Notes under the pieces: generated by a model
Told to the model about the DNA's origin: nothing
What the model saw: the letters and a program-made list of their open reading frames with translations, nothing else
The model's database searches: none
Program-made: the position numbers and the translations under genes
Part shown: positions 46,439-54,967 of the stretch, one piece after another
How the letters are laid out: each line of letters starts with the position of its first letter
Numbering within the stretch: position 1 is the first letter of the stretch
Assembly (NCBI RefSeq): GCF_003122325.1
Contig: NZ_QFBC01000006.1
Location: 124,001 to 188,000 of the forward strand
DNA from: Rhizobium album
GTDB lineage: Bacteria > Pseudomonadota > Alphaproteobacteria > Rhizobiales > Rhizobiaceae
Length of the DNA: 64,000 nt
Direction of reading: 5' to 3'

Positions 46439-46859
46439 AGCCAAACCCAGTTCTGCTGAGAGATTTTTTCCACACTTATTGCCGTTTCAAAGATAGACAA
46501 CATAATAAATTACGTCTAGCTAACTTATGAAATTCACCACGTAAGAATTGGGGATCAATCGGCATTTCGGCCCAAGATGGGTTTATATCTGTGATGCAGA
46601 TCTTCCCTGGGTGTGAAATCTGCTGAATACCGCCGATGACGGTCAGATAAGCGGTCACATACGATAAGGTCTGTAATATGTACGGACTTTTCACGTGACG
46701 AGGGAGATTGTCGGGCAAGTTTCCCCGGCGTCCTTATGTTGAGCGGAGCCGGTTCGCATTTGTCGATCCTAAACGTGGCAGTCGAACCGAGACGAAGTGA
46801 CCGGTTCAGGAACGGTCAGAGCTAAGGTTGCTCGCCATCCGACTTGAAACCGTGCGTCG
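46439..46859. other. 421-bp region with one doubtful small frame
   Basis: AT-rich for this genome. A leftward TTG-started frame of 80 codons (46476-46718, MPDNLPRHVKSPYILQTL...) has no clear ribosome site and no family, so I do not call it. The region should hold the promoter of the matrixin gene. Nothing else seen. Confidence 0.4.
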
Positions 46860-47171
46860 TCACCGATATGGCTCGCACGCCACACCATCACCGTCGGCAT
46901 CGAGTTCCGGCCGATAGTTCGCGTCACCTCGACGAATCGGGGCGATGCCCAGCGCCCGCGCGGCTTGGCAGCCGGTAAGATTCCCCGTGCGGCTCGTGAA
47001 TGATGAAGGTGTGCTGGCGGCCAGACCGCTCCCAAGGAACATCCGCCCGTAGAGCACGGCACTGCCGGCGAACACCAGCGCCAAGATCGTAATCCACGCC
47101 TTTATGCCGGAGCCCTGGCGACGATAGCGCCGGCGACCCGGTTTCGGGAATTTATGTGTGGCGTAGCTCAT
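46860..47171 (-). CDS. Excalibur calcium-binding domain protein
   Basis: 103 residues. A basic N-terminus, one membrane helix (about 24-45) and a C-terminal Excalibur domain: GCQAARALGIAPIRRGDANYRPELDADGDGVACEP, with the conserved Cys pair and the DADGDGxACE calcium motif. These domains sit outside the cytoplasm, often as nuclease-associated or surface proteins; here the domain stands alone. Gene ends about 420 bp from the matrixin gene. Confidence 0.8.
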   Translation of the reverse strand: MSYATHKFPKPGRRRYRRQGSGIKAWITILALVFAGSAVLYGRMFLGSGLAASTPSSFTSRTGNLTGCQAARALGIAPIRRGDANYRPELDADGDGVACEPYR

Positions 47172-47291
47172 GGTCGGATGATCGCCGATGAGACTTAACC
47201 GATCCCGATATCAGTCGATAAAATGCGATCTATCGGCAAGATCAATCATCCGCCGGCGACACGCTGAGACGCGATCGCCATGATCGCGGCG

Positions 47292-47501
47292 TCAGCCTCC
47301 TCTGTTGACCAACCGGCACGCCCGGTTGCTCAGCGCGATCATGACGTCCGAAAGCTCGCCGGCCGCGAGCTTTTGCTCATCCTCGGTTCCGGCGTTGATG
47401 TGGTCCATGTACGCCGGCTCGATCGCATTTCGGCAATCGGCGGCGCGTTCCGGATAGGCGCCGTGGTGGCGGGGGCCGGGAATGTCTTTCAATTCGGTCA
47501 T
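47292..47501 (-). CDS. Small protein of unknown function
   Basis: 69 residues from the ATG at 47501, preceded by GAAGGAGAAG. Begins MTELKDIPGPRHHGAYPERA and contains the acidic helix HINAGTEDEQKLAAGELSDVMIALSNRA. No signal peptide or membrane helix. No family recognised; the convincing ribosome site is the main reason to call it. Confidence 0.5.
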   Translation of the reverse strand: MTELKDIPGPRHHGAYPERAADCRNAIEPAYMDHINAGTEDEQKLAAGELSDVMIALSNRACRLVNRGG

Positions 47502-47579
47502 AATCTTCTCCTTCGACAAGGAGATAGTGCGGCTGGGCAACCGGACTAGCTCGCACCGAATACAGGTGCGCAGCGGAAA

Positions 47580-48314
47580 TCAGAACTCGTCGCACCCCTC
47601 GGTAATTTGCTGCCGCAGTGCCGGACACTCCTTGGTCAGTTGTTTGATAGCCGCGGAAGACCCAGACAGGGAGATCGTTCGGGAATCCGAGAGCTTCTTA
47701 AGATCGACTTCACTGGCAACGACCATCGATTTCCCGGCCTGTTCCACCGTCATCTTGTAGCCATCGCTTTCAAAATTCAGGCTAACGAACTTTCCGCTCA
47801 AAAACACGATCGACGTCGAACGCTGCATTTCTGCAATTTCGCTATCGCAATATGCTGCGATCCTCTCGAAAAATCCGGCGGGATTTTTTTGATAAACGAA
47901 CGCCCCACCAACAGAAAAGGGCTTCTTAAACATCGTCATCACCCCACCGTCTGGCTGGGCGGGATCATTAACGATGCCAGAGGTCATTCTGTGTGACACG
48001 ACAAAGCTGCCTTGATCGCCGACGCAGGCGATACCGAGAGCAGCATCTCCGACTTCGACGTAAGCTGATCGGCCCAAGACTGGATGATCTCCATAGGTCC
48101 AGCGGCCTTCTTGCTTGGACGATGCCTTCGGCTGCTCCTCAGCTCCGCCCCCTTCGCAAAGTCTTTCGACGCATTCAGGATATTTTGCACTCTCCGTGCC
48201 GTAGTTTGCCTGGCACTGCCAGATGCACCGCTGCAACTCCATGGGGTCTTCCTCCGCGAAGACCGGGAGCGAAAGGAGCGAAAAGCAGAGAGTTCCGATT
48301 GCGGTCGAGCGCAT
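47580..48314 (-). CDS. Secreted protein of unknown function
   Basis: 244 residues from the ATG at 48314 (GGAGAAA upstream) with a signal peptide (MRSTAIGTLCFSLLSLPVFA). Residues 22-50 contain a CIWQCQ...C...C cysteine set suggesting two disulfides, and the rest (about 60-244) is a beta-rich domain without a known motif. 18 bp after the RTX/DUF4214 gene on the same strand, so the two may be co-transcribed. Periplasmic or surface role is likely. Confidence 0.65.
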   Translation of the reverse strand: MRSTAIGTLCFSLLSLPVFAEEDPMELQRCIWQCQANYGTESAKYPECVERLCEGGGAEEQPKASSKQEGRWTYGDHPVLGRSAYVEVGDAALGIACVGDQGSFVVSHRMTSGIVNDPAQPDGGVMTMFKKPFSVGGAFVYQKNPAGFFERIAAYCDSEIAEMQRSTSIVFLSGKFVSLNFESDGYKMTVEQAGKSMVVASEVDLKKLSDSRTISLSGSSAAIKQLTKECPALRQQITEGCDEF

Positions 48315-48331
48315 GACATTTCTCCAAGGCA

Positions 48332-49297
48332 TCAGACGTACCAGATCCCATCGGCAATCGCCGGGGCGACGCCAGCCACGTTTTCCGTGCTTTCCGCAAA
48401 ACCCGCGAGAAGATGCGCCCGGCTGTATCCAGCCTCCAATTGACCGACCCAATAGGCAATGCCACCGCTATCGCCTTCCCGGCCCAGAACGTTGTCATAA
48501 AGACGGTCAACGAATTCTCGGTTGTTCGGGTTCGTCCCGTAAAGGCCATTGAATTCCGCAGAAGACATAAACCCGGCGGCGACGTCATCAAGCGTGGCGC
48601 CGGCGTCCATGGCCTTGATCCAATAGGAAAGGCCGGCAGTATCTGGCGTGCGATCAAAGGCTGCTTGATAAATCCGGTAAGCTTGGCCAGCGTGCCCGGC
48701 AACGTCGAAAGCTAAGGTGCCGTCGCTGAACTGCAAGCGTTCGACGTCATACAGATAGTCGGCTCCTGATGGCCCGGTAACGGAGATAGAGCGTCCCGCA
48801 TGCTGGATTCCGTAGCTTTCGCGGACGGCGTCAAAAACAGCGGTATCGAGTCCTTCACCGCCGTCGATGTAATCGTCTCCCGCGCCGCCGTTCAGAATGT
48901 CATTGCCCGCATAGCCTTTAATGCGGTCGTTGCCTTGTTCGCCAAAGACAGTATCCCGACCGTCGTTGCCGAGTATCCAATCATTTCCTTCGCCGGCATA
49001 GATCCGGGTATCGATGTAGGAAAAACGCACCGAACTCAGATCGAGGATGTCATCACCCAATCCAAGGAAGAAACGGTCGATATTGTACAGTGACTGCTTT
49101 GAAAGGGATAAGTGACCGAGGAAAATGAGGTCGTTCGAGTTGGTGCCGGTAAGCGAACTGAACTGATCCAGCCGCCCCCAGTCGTCCAGATTAAATAATC
49201 CGGAGACGTCGTATGTCAAAACCTCTTCCGGGTCAGCTGGACTGCCAAGGTCATGCAATATCCTGTTCCTGACTTCACCTGTCCACTGCAAGTCCAT
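48332..49297 (-). CDS. RTX/DUF4214 secreted protein
   Basis: 321 residues, no Sec signal. RTX repeats ([13 protein letters not shown]...[25 protein letters not shown], about 115-165) bind calcium, and the last 120 residues are a DUF4214 module ([19 protein letters not shown]...YWI.AMDAG) closely similar to that of the matrixin protein at 45,248; both end in the same WYV. GGGAG lies 5 nt before the ATG. It lacks a catalytic domain, so it may be an adhesin or surface protein rather than an enzyme. Confidence 0.82.
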   Translation of the reverse strand: MDLQWTGEVRNRILHDLGSPADPEEVLTYDVSGLFNLDDWGRLDQFSSLTGTNSNDLIFLGHLSLSKQSLYNIDRFFLGLGDDILDLSSVRFSYIDTRIYAGEGNDWILGNDGRDTVFGEQGNDRIKGYAGNDILNGGAGDDYIDGGEGLDTAVFDAVRESYGIQHAGRSISVTGPSGADYLYDVERLQFSDGTLAFDVAGHAGQAYRIYQAAFDRTPDTAGLSYWIKAMDAGATLDDVAAGFMSSAEFNGLYGTNPNNREFVDRLYDNVLGREGDSGGIAYWVGQLEAGYSRAHLLAGFAESTENVAGVAPAIADGIWYV

Positions 49298-49372
49298 GCT
49301 CACTCCCGAATGTTAACTTTCCCACAATTCACTCAACGCGCGAAACCTTCGATAGGCTAGACGGTCCTAGCC

Positions 49373-50743
49373 TCAGTAATTCATGATGCCGCACGCACCT
49401 ACGATCTGAAGAGCGACCAACGGATTGCCTTGAACAATTCCTGCCATTAGATCATGCGAATATTGCAACTGATAGATGTTGGGATAAACGGCGCTGCCCA
49501 AGCGTGCCAAACACCCGCATCCAGCCTCGCCGTGAATTGGCCTACATGTGCTGATGAAAACGGCCTCGCCACCTGAACTGCTGACCTTATTTGACCTGAT
49601 GATACTCGCAATATTCTCGAGTATTATGTCCGCGCCCTCGCAGTTCAAAGCACGGGCCGACAAGTTGCCGGCGGAAAAAGCCGTTATACCTTGCGCCTGC
49701 GAGCCCATCATTTTTCCAAGGTCGTCATTTCCCCACTGATTGCCTACCATCGCTCTCTGAGCGACCGCATAGGCAAACGACTGCGCTTCAGCGAGATCAT
49801 CGTCATTCAGATTTCCGCGGCTGCAGGTCGACAAAAGCTCGTAGGCAACACCTCCTGTAAAGAGATAGCTTACGTCCGAAAACTCAAACGGCTGGCCGCC
49901 TGATATCCGCGCCGCGTGTTGCTCATAGCCAGATGCTCTCAGTACCGGTTTGCGGCTTGAAGCGATTGCGCCATCCGCCACTGGCTGCTCCGCTACGACC
50001 ACTTCCTGCTTCGGCGGCTCTTTAAGCACCGCTTTCACACCGCCAAGGAATTCCGAGGTTTGCGAACTGTCGATAAGGACTGCTCGATAGTAGTCCGTTC
50101 GCAAATACTGGCCACAGTCAACGTGGATGTTTTGTTTTGGGAAAGGTGCATCGCCCCAAATATCTTTACATCGCGGATCACCTCGCTCACCAAAGGCATC
50201 GCTTTTCGTCCAGCTTGGTCCCCAGATCATCCCTTCCTTTGCGCCCAGATCAACGCCTTTTCCATGAGCAGAAATGATTTGTTGAGACATCGAAGGTTTT
50301 GAGGCGGTATCGATCTGCCTGTAGATCGCTGCGATCCCCGGCTTGCCGGCAGTGTAGAGCTCAATTCTCTCGCGTTTGCCGCCTGACAGATCAACATCAT
50401 ACGCTGCGACGAGTTCAAGCTTCCGCTTCAACTCGTCCTCACATTCTGCAACGAGCGCGCCGCCCCTTTCTGCCAGGTCTTCACAGGGGGTTAATGAACC
50501 AAAGTTTTTACCGGTGTAGTATTTTGTCTCGGTGAGTGTGGCACCGGAGTAAAAAGTCTTGATGTGCTCGATCGCATCTGAAGCTTCCATTCCAAGCTCG
50601 ACAGATGATAGCTGGAGATCCGCGGCAGATGTTGCGGAAGCGGAGATCATCAAAAGAAAAGGCGCCGTCAAGCCGATTACCGCGAGGTACATAGCCGATC
50701 GCTTGAACGGGTTTTTTCCTCTGCTGCATCGAGAAATTGGCAT
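49373..50743 (-). CDS. Secreted protein of unknown function
   Basis: 456 residues from the ATG at 50743 with a GGAGGG ribosome site. The N-terminus has a hydrophobic signal or anchor (about 19-40, YLAVIGLTAPFLLMISASAT...AAD). The protein contains many cysteines in its second half (around residues 320-450) and ends in a hydrophobic helical segment. I recognise no domain. Its neighbours are other secreted proteins, so it may belong to a surface-exposed cluster. The region is more AT-rich than the core. Confidence 0.6.
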   Translation of the reverse strand: MPISRCSRGKNPFKRSAMYLAVIGLTAPFLLMISASATSAADLQLSSVELGMEASDAIEHIKTFYSGATLTETKYYTGKNFGSLTPCEDLAERGGALVAECEDELKRKLELVAAYDVDLSGGKRERIELYTAGKPGIAAIYRQIDTASKPSMSQQIISAHGKGVDLGAKEGMIWGPSWTKSDAFGERGDPRCKDIWGDAPFPKQNIHVDCGQYLRTDYYRAVLIDSSQTSEFLGGVKAVLKEPPKQEVVVAEQPVADGAIASSRKPVLRASGYEQHAARISGGQPFEFSDVSYLFTGGVAYELLSTCSRGNLNDDDLAEAQSFAYAVAQRAMVGNQWGNDDLGKMMGSQAQGITAFSAGNLSARALNCEGADIILENIASIIRSNKVSSSGGEAVFISTCRPIHGEAGCGCLARLGSAVYPNIYQLQYSHDLMAGIVQGNPLVALQIVGACGIMNY

Positions 50744-51137
50744 TTGACCCTCCAATATTTTCCGAACAGTAGTCAGGGGTTGAGGGCTTGGCAATTACAA
50801 GAAATGAGAGTTCCTGTTGATCTCCGATCTTGAGGCGATGAAGATGAAGAAGATTGCCTGTTGAACAATTTGTCGCGCCCGGGATGCACGGGAAAATCCC
50901 GTGATTGGCCGAAAACAGTAATGTTCCCATTGTGTTGCAATACGGGGCCGGCCACGCCTTCTGCCTATTAAGTGGTAACAAGTGGGTGTCGAGGCCTGCT
51001 CGACACCGGTGCACCGGCCGTCGGCCAGCAGACGATGTGCTCCATCTTCGCCGCCGGCATCCGGTCTGGCGGGACGAGACCCTCGGGACGGGCTTGCGCC
51101 GCGGTCGCGCCGGTGTCAGATGGCGCTGACATCGCTC
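50744..51137. other. Non-coding region with an inverted repeat
   Basis: About 395 bp upstream of the secreted-protein gene. It contains a 9-bp perfect inverted repeat GGTGTCGAG/CTCGACACC (50985-51007, 5-nt spacer) without a T run, and no supported gene. Likely a promoter and a junction between island segments. Confidence 0.4.
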
Positions 51138-51587
51138 CATCGCCGCCACAGGTAGGTGATGCGCCTGCTTGACAATGCGGAATGGTCGTTGTGGTCGGAT
51201 CGAGAAATCGCCAAGCAATGCAGGGTCGGGTACACCTTGGTGGCCAAGATGTGGGTAGATCTCGCCCCGTCTAATACTGCCCGCGCGGGCAGTATACAGC
51301 GGAAATTCAAGCATCCTAAGACGGGTAAACCGACAACGATGAAAACCAAGGCGATCAACAACGATCGCCGCAGCAAGGCCACAGCAACACGGGAACAGCC
51401 TGCAAAGACGGAGCCGCCGGCGCATTCTCCCGTGAACGGGACGCCGATGAAACGTCAACCTCTTTCCCGAGGAAAGAAGTGTCGAGGTGAGCGTATTTCA
51501 CAATCTAGCGGTCTTGTCGTGGGGGGCCTTGACGAGAAACCTCCAACACTCTTGGCAGTTTGCCCGCCGCGACCAGATCGGCAATGA
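51138..51587 (+). pseudogene. Decayed ParB/streptomycin-biosynthesis-like protein remnant
   Basis: From 51,138 the frame reads RRHR, a TAG stop, then VMRLLDNAEWSLWSDREIAKQC and VGYTLVAK. That is the C-terminal part of a ParB-like family common on alphaproteobacterial plasmids and islands, whose normal text is RRTNADKRRAV.TLL.DAEW....DREIA..C. A second family block (IQRKFKHPKTGKPTTMKTKAI) follows. The N-terminal ParB nuclease-like domain is missing, an in-frame stop interrupts the match and the 3' end drifts into unrelated sequence. A gene fragment, not functional. Confidence 0.65.
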
Positions 51588-52266
51588 GGACCTGATCACC
51601 GGCACGGCGGTAGCGCCCTGAACTGGCCCGGCGACGAAAGTGAAATCGTCTCGACCTTGACCGGTGCAATACACCGGATAATCCGGTCTTCTCGAGCCCC
51701 CACAGTGGCGGGTCCGGCCCTACCTCCCTGTCCACCTCCCTGCGCAATACCAATTCCCTGGCATATCGGTCCGCAGATCGGTTGATGCACGACAACAGCA
51801 CAGTGGCATCGGCTATGGCAGGCCCGCCCATGGCCGCCTTGCCCATAGGCCAGTATACCGCCCCCTTGCCTGCCTGCGCCTCCCGGCGCCTACCGAGCCG
51901 CAGCGCCACCATGTCTTGGCCACCCCAGGTCCGCACAGCAAGCCGTGGGGACGTGCAAGTTCCGGATGATGTGCGGCATGTAACGCTCGCTCCACGCCCG
52001 CCCTGGGGCGGCCCTGTGGCAAAGCGAAGATTTTAGGGACCGTACCAAGGGGCAACGGCCTGCGAGGCGCAGCATCGCCGTCTGTCGGGCAAATTTGTTT
52101 TCGGAGGGGGAGGTCATCTCCCCTTGTCGCGTTCACGGTCAGGAGGTGACCGGTGCCTGGCTCAAAACCCCGAAAATCAGGCATTTTGGGGCAATATTCA
52201 CTGTTTGTTCCCGCTGGGCTCTGATAGTCTGAAATCCTTAAATTCAGCTACAGAGGAGCTGCAGAG
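51588..52266. other. Unassigned 680-bp region
   Basis: Several overlapping frames on both strands, none with a ribosome site or domain (the longest leftward ones span 51,505-51,936 and 51,813-52,184). It lies between a pseudogene and the first tail gene, so it may be a decayed phage or island gene. A TGATAGT box near 52,222 could be the -10 of a tail-gene promoter. Confidence 0.4.
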
Positions 52267-52641
52267 ATGCCCGAAAACACCATGGATCAGACCGAGCCGC
52301 AGGCGCCGGTTGCTGCCTACATCGAAAACCCTGCTGCCCGGGAAAAGCTGGTCTCGCTGCAGTGGCCGGTACGATTCGGAGAAACCCTTGTCACCGAGAT
52401 CCGGGTGCGCCGGATCACCGGCAAAGAGGTCCAAGACTTCTTCGCCAGGCTGAAGGACGGCGGATCCTTGATGCCGCCGACGGTGGACTGCCCGATCGAG
52501 GTCTGGGATGCCCTAGATGCCGATGACCAGGCGGAGGTCGACCGGGAGGCAGCAGATTTTTTTCCCCGCGCTCTGAAGGTATTGCTCGCATCGTCCCTGC
52601 CGGCTGGAGGGGCTACGCCGCCATCGTCGCCTGCACCCTGA
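52267..52641 (+). CDS. Phage tail assembly chaperone gpE
   Basis: 124 residues, preceded by GAGGAG. The segment FGETLVTEIRVRRITGKEVQDFFARL is typical of the tail assembly chaperone family (P2 gpE, Mu gp41 or lambda gpG types). These bind the tape measure protein during tail assembly. At residues 97-99 the message contains a slippery T TTT TTT heptamer (52557-52563), which produces a longer product in some ribosomes; the zero-frame end is short and Pro/Ser-rich (PSSPAP). First gene of the tail module. Confidence 0.82.
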   Translation: MPENTMDQTEPQAPVAAYIENPAAREKLVSLQWPVRFGETLVTEIRVRRITGKEVQDFFARLKDGGSLMPPTVDCPIEVWDALDADDQAEVDREAADFFPRALKVLLASSLPAGGATPPSSPAP

Positions 52642-52769
52642 AGACGCCAATCGGCGAAGTCATGAACATGGAATGGTGCGAGTTGCTGGGCTGGTACTGC
52701 GAGGCGGTGAACATCCAGATGGCTCGAGCTCGGTTTGATGTCGCACTGGCGACAGGAAGGCGGATTTGA
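52267..52769 (+). CDS. gpE-E' frameshift fusion (tail assembly chaperone, long form)
   Basis: Zero-frame codons to the heptamer at 52557-52563 (GAT TTT TTT), then a -1 shift continuing in the overlapping frame to the TGA at 52767-52769; about 167 residues. After the shift the frame reads coherent protein (GWRGYAAIVACTLKTPIGEV, then WCELLGWYCEAVNIQMARAR), whereas the zero frame ends shortly after. Tailed phages produce G and GT, or E and E+E', in a fixed ratio by exactly this mechanism, placed just before the tape measure gene, as here. Confidence 0.75.
52557..52563 (+). promoter_or_regulatory. -1 programmed ribosomal frameshift site
   Basis: Seven consecutive T bases placed so that the zero-frame codons are GAT TTT TTT, i.e. 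X XXY YYZ with all T, the classical bacterial slippery heptamer. Both tRNA-Phe pairs can re-pair in the -1 frame. Confidence 0.75.
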
Positions 52770-52770
52770 A

Positions 52771-54966
52771 ATGGCGAGGACATTCATCGGCGAGCTTCTC
52801 CTCCGGCTGAAGGATGAGGCATCGGGGCAGGCAAAGGGATCGGCAGATCGGATCACAGGCAGCATGGATGCTATCCAGCGCGCCGCGGCGCGGCTGAATT
52901 CGGCGCCGTGGGGCGGCCGGTTTCAGAGCCAGATCGACAAAATGGGAGCGTCGGCCCGAGAGCTCGATACCTTGCGCAATTCCTGGGAGCGGCTGCAAGC
53001 GGCTTTCAAGCAGAAGAACCTTTCGGGCGCCTTGCGGGGTGCTGAAATAAGCCGCTGGCAGCTTGGGGCACTCAGCCATCTTCGGGAGATGGCGGCCGCG
53101 GCAAAGGCTGCTGAAGACCACACCGGGCGTCTGCGCGATCGCATCAACGAACTCAAAAGATTGGGTTTGTACGCCCTCGGTAGCGGCTCCGCCATTTACT
53201 TCGGTGGCCAGGCCATCCGTGAAGGTACCGTTGCCGCCTCGGAATGGCAGCGTGAGAAGTTCAGGCAGGAGATGGGCAATATCCCTGAGGGCGAAAAGGA
53301 TCAGATCATCGCCAAGGCGGAGGAACTCGGCGGGCAATATCCTTCGGTCTCGATCACAGAGATAGCAGAGCTCGCCCGAAACGCCCGAAACATGATGGGA
53401 TCGGTTGAGGCCGGGCTGGAAATCTTGCCGGATCTCGTCAAGGGCATGGTGACCCTGCAGAGCGCGAAGGGCACGGATGTTGCCGTCGGTGAGCTTCAGA
53501 ACCTTCTCCGGGGCATCGACAATGCGGGCAAGAACAGCGGTGGCGAACTCGGTATCAGAAATACCCGCGAAATCATTGCGGGGTTGATCCGGGCCGCGCA
53601 GGTCGAAGGCGCGGATCTTGACGTCGGCAAGCTCTTCCAGTTCGCCCGGCGCGGCAAGATCGCCGTGCCCGGCTTGTCGACCGAGTTTCTCGCCGGCAAG
53701 GCGCCAGCGTTCATGCAGGATATGACCGCTGAGGGTTTCGGCGCAGCGCTCTCCTCGGCCTATCAGGCTTTCGTCATCGGCTCGAATGCCGTTGCCTCGA
53801 AGAAGAACATTGCGGAACAGGAGCGCATCGGTATCCGGAGAGGAGGTGACCTCGTCGGCGCCGATACCTTTGGACGAGATCCTGACGAATGGGTGAAGCA
53901 GGTTCTGATACCGGCCCTGAAGAACGACGGCGTCGACATGAGCAATGAGACCGACGTCGCCCAGGCCGTCGCCAAGCTTTCGAGAAACACCAATGCTACT
54001 GGTCTCATCACCAGGATCATAACTCAGCAGGAGCAGGTCAACCGCCTGTTCGAACAGTACAGCAACGCCATGGGACCGGATGCCGCTGACGAAGCCCGGT
54101 TTAAAGATCCGTTCGTCGGCGCCACGGGGTTCGTGACCTCGCTTCGCAACCTCGCCGCCGCCGTTGGTGACGATATCCTGCCCACCGCCACGGCGGGTAT
54201 GAATTCGATGACGGATGCCATCAACAAATTCCAGCAGTTGTGGCGCGATGGTGACCCGATGGCAAAGGCAGGGATCGCTGGCAGTGCGGCCATGGCTGGT
54301 TACGGCAGCTGGAAGCTTCTGGCTGGCTTGTGGTCGCTGGGAACCGCTGGCCCCGCTCTCAACGCCGCGGCGGTATCGCTCGAGGCTGCTGCCGTCAGCC
54401 TGGCTGCTGGTGGCAAGGTCGGTGCTGCTGGAACCGTAGCAGCCGGTGCAGCGAGCACCACGGCCGGCGGAGGGGCACTCGCCGCCGTGGCATCATCGCC
54501 GACGTTCTGGACTGCGGTAGCCGCACTCTCCGCCATCATCGGTGTTGGCCTCGTCGGACGGGATGCGACGAAGGAGAGCAAGAAGCCGCCCTACAAATAC
54601 TATCCCCAAGGACCGGAGCAGGACCGGGACAATTGGCAACGGCAGTTTGGTCAGGTTGCTTTCGAGGGCGGCCGTCACCGCGTCGGGCTCGGTGCCGGGC
54701 CGGCGCCGTCCGACAGCATCCAGGCCGCGGTCGACCAGGCCGAAAACGCCGGCTCACAGATCCAGCAGGCCCTTTCGGTAACCGCCACGCCGGCCGTCGA
54801 CACATCCGCATTGCAAGAAGCAGTTCGGCTTGCCCAGCAGTTTGTGGCCACGATGAAGGCGGCTGCGACAGTGGCAGCCAATGCGGCTGACAACGTGCCT
54901 CGCACCGGCTCCAGCTCTGTCAGCCGGCAGATGAACCGCAACTTTACTGACCACGGGACATTCTGA
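52771..54966 (+). CDS. Phage tail tape measure protein
   Basis: 731 residues from the ATG at 52771; the frame is open 12 codons further upstream. The N-terminal coiled-coil part begins ARTFIGELLLRLKDEASGQAK; the middle contains TMP-like segments (ELGGQYPSVSITEIAELARNARNMMG, typical of the tape-measure family conserved block) and hydrophobic stretches around 510-610 (AAAVSLEAAAVSLAAGG; TAVAALSAIIGVGLVG). The tape measure sets tail length and is injected with DNA. The gene is short for a long-tailed phage, predicting a short tail or a shortened copy. It follows gpE/E' directly. Confidence 0.85.
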   Translation: MARTFIGELLLRLKDEASGQAKGSADRITGSMDAIQRAAARLNSAPWGGRFQSQIDKMGASARELDTLRNSWERLQAAFKQKNLSGALRGAEISRWQLGALSHLREMAAAAKAAEDHTGRLRDRINELKRLGLYALGSGSAIYFGGQAIREGTVAASEWQREKFRQEMGNIPEGEKDQIIAKAEELGGQYPSVSITEIAELARNARNMMGSVEAGLEILPDLVKGMVTLQSAKGTDVAVGELQNLLRGIDNAGKNSGGELGIRNTREIIAGLIRAAQVEGADLDVGKLFQFARRGKIAVPGLSTEFLAGKAPAFMQDMTAEGFGAALSSAYQAFVIGSNAVASKKNIAEQERIGIRRGGDLVGADTFGRDPDEWVKQVLIPALKNDGVDMSNETDVAQAVAKLSRNTNATGLITRIITQQEQVNRLFEQYSNAMGPDAADEARFKDPFVGATGFVTSLRNLAAAVGDDILPTATAGMNSMTDAINKFQQLWRDGDPMAKAGIAGSAAMAGYGSWKLLAGLWSLGTAGPALNAAAVSLEAAAVSLAAGGKVGAAGTVAAGAASTTAGGGALAAVASSPTFWTAVAALSAIIGVGLVGRDATKESKKPPYKYYPQGPEQDRDNWQRQFGQVAFEGGRHRVGLGAGPAPSDSIQAAVDQAENAGSQIQQALSVTATPAVDTSALQEAVRLAQQFVATMKAAATVAANAADNVPRTGSSSVSRQMNRNFTDHGTF

Positions 54967-54967
54967 A

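Noticed and set aside
46476-46718. Leftward 80-codon TTG-started frame
   Set aside because: No ribosome site, no family; composition too uncertain to call.
50985-51007. 9-bp inverted repeat as a terminator
   Set aside because: No T run on either side; could be a junction or protein site but not a supported terminator.
51505-52184. Overlapping leftward frames of 143 and 123 codons
   Set aside because: Neither has a ribosome site or recognisable domain; both may be noise over decayed DNA.
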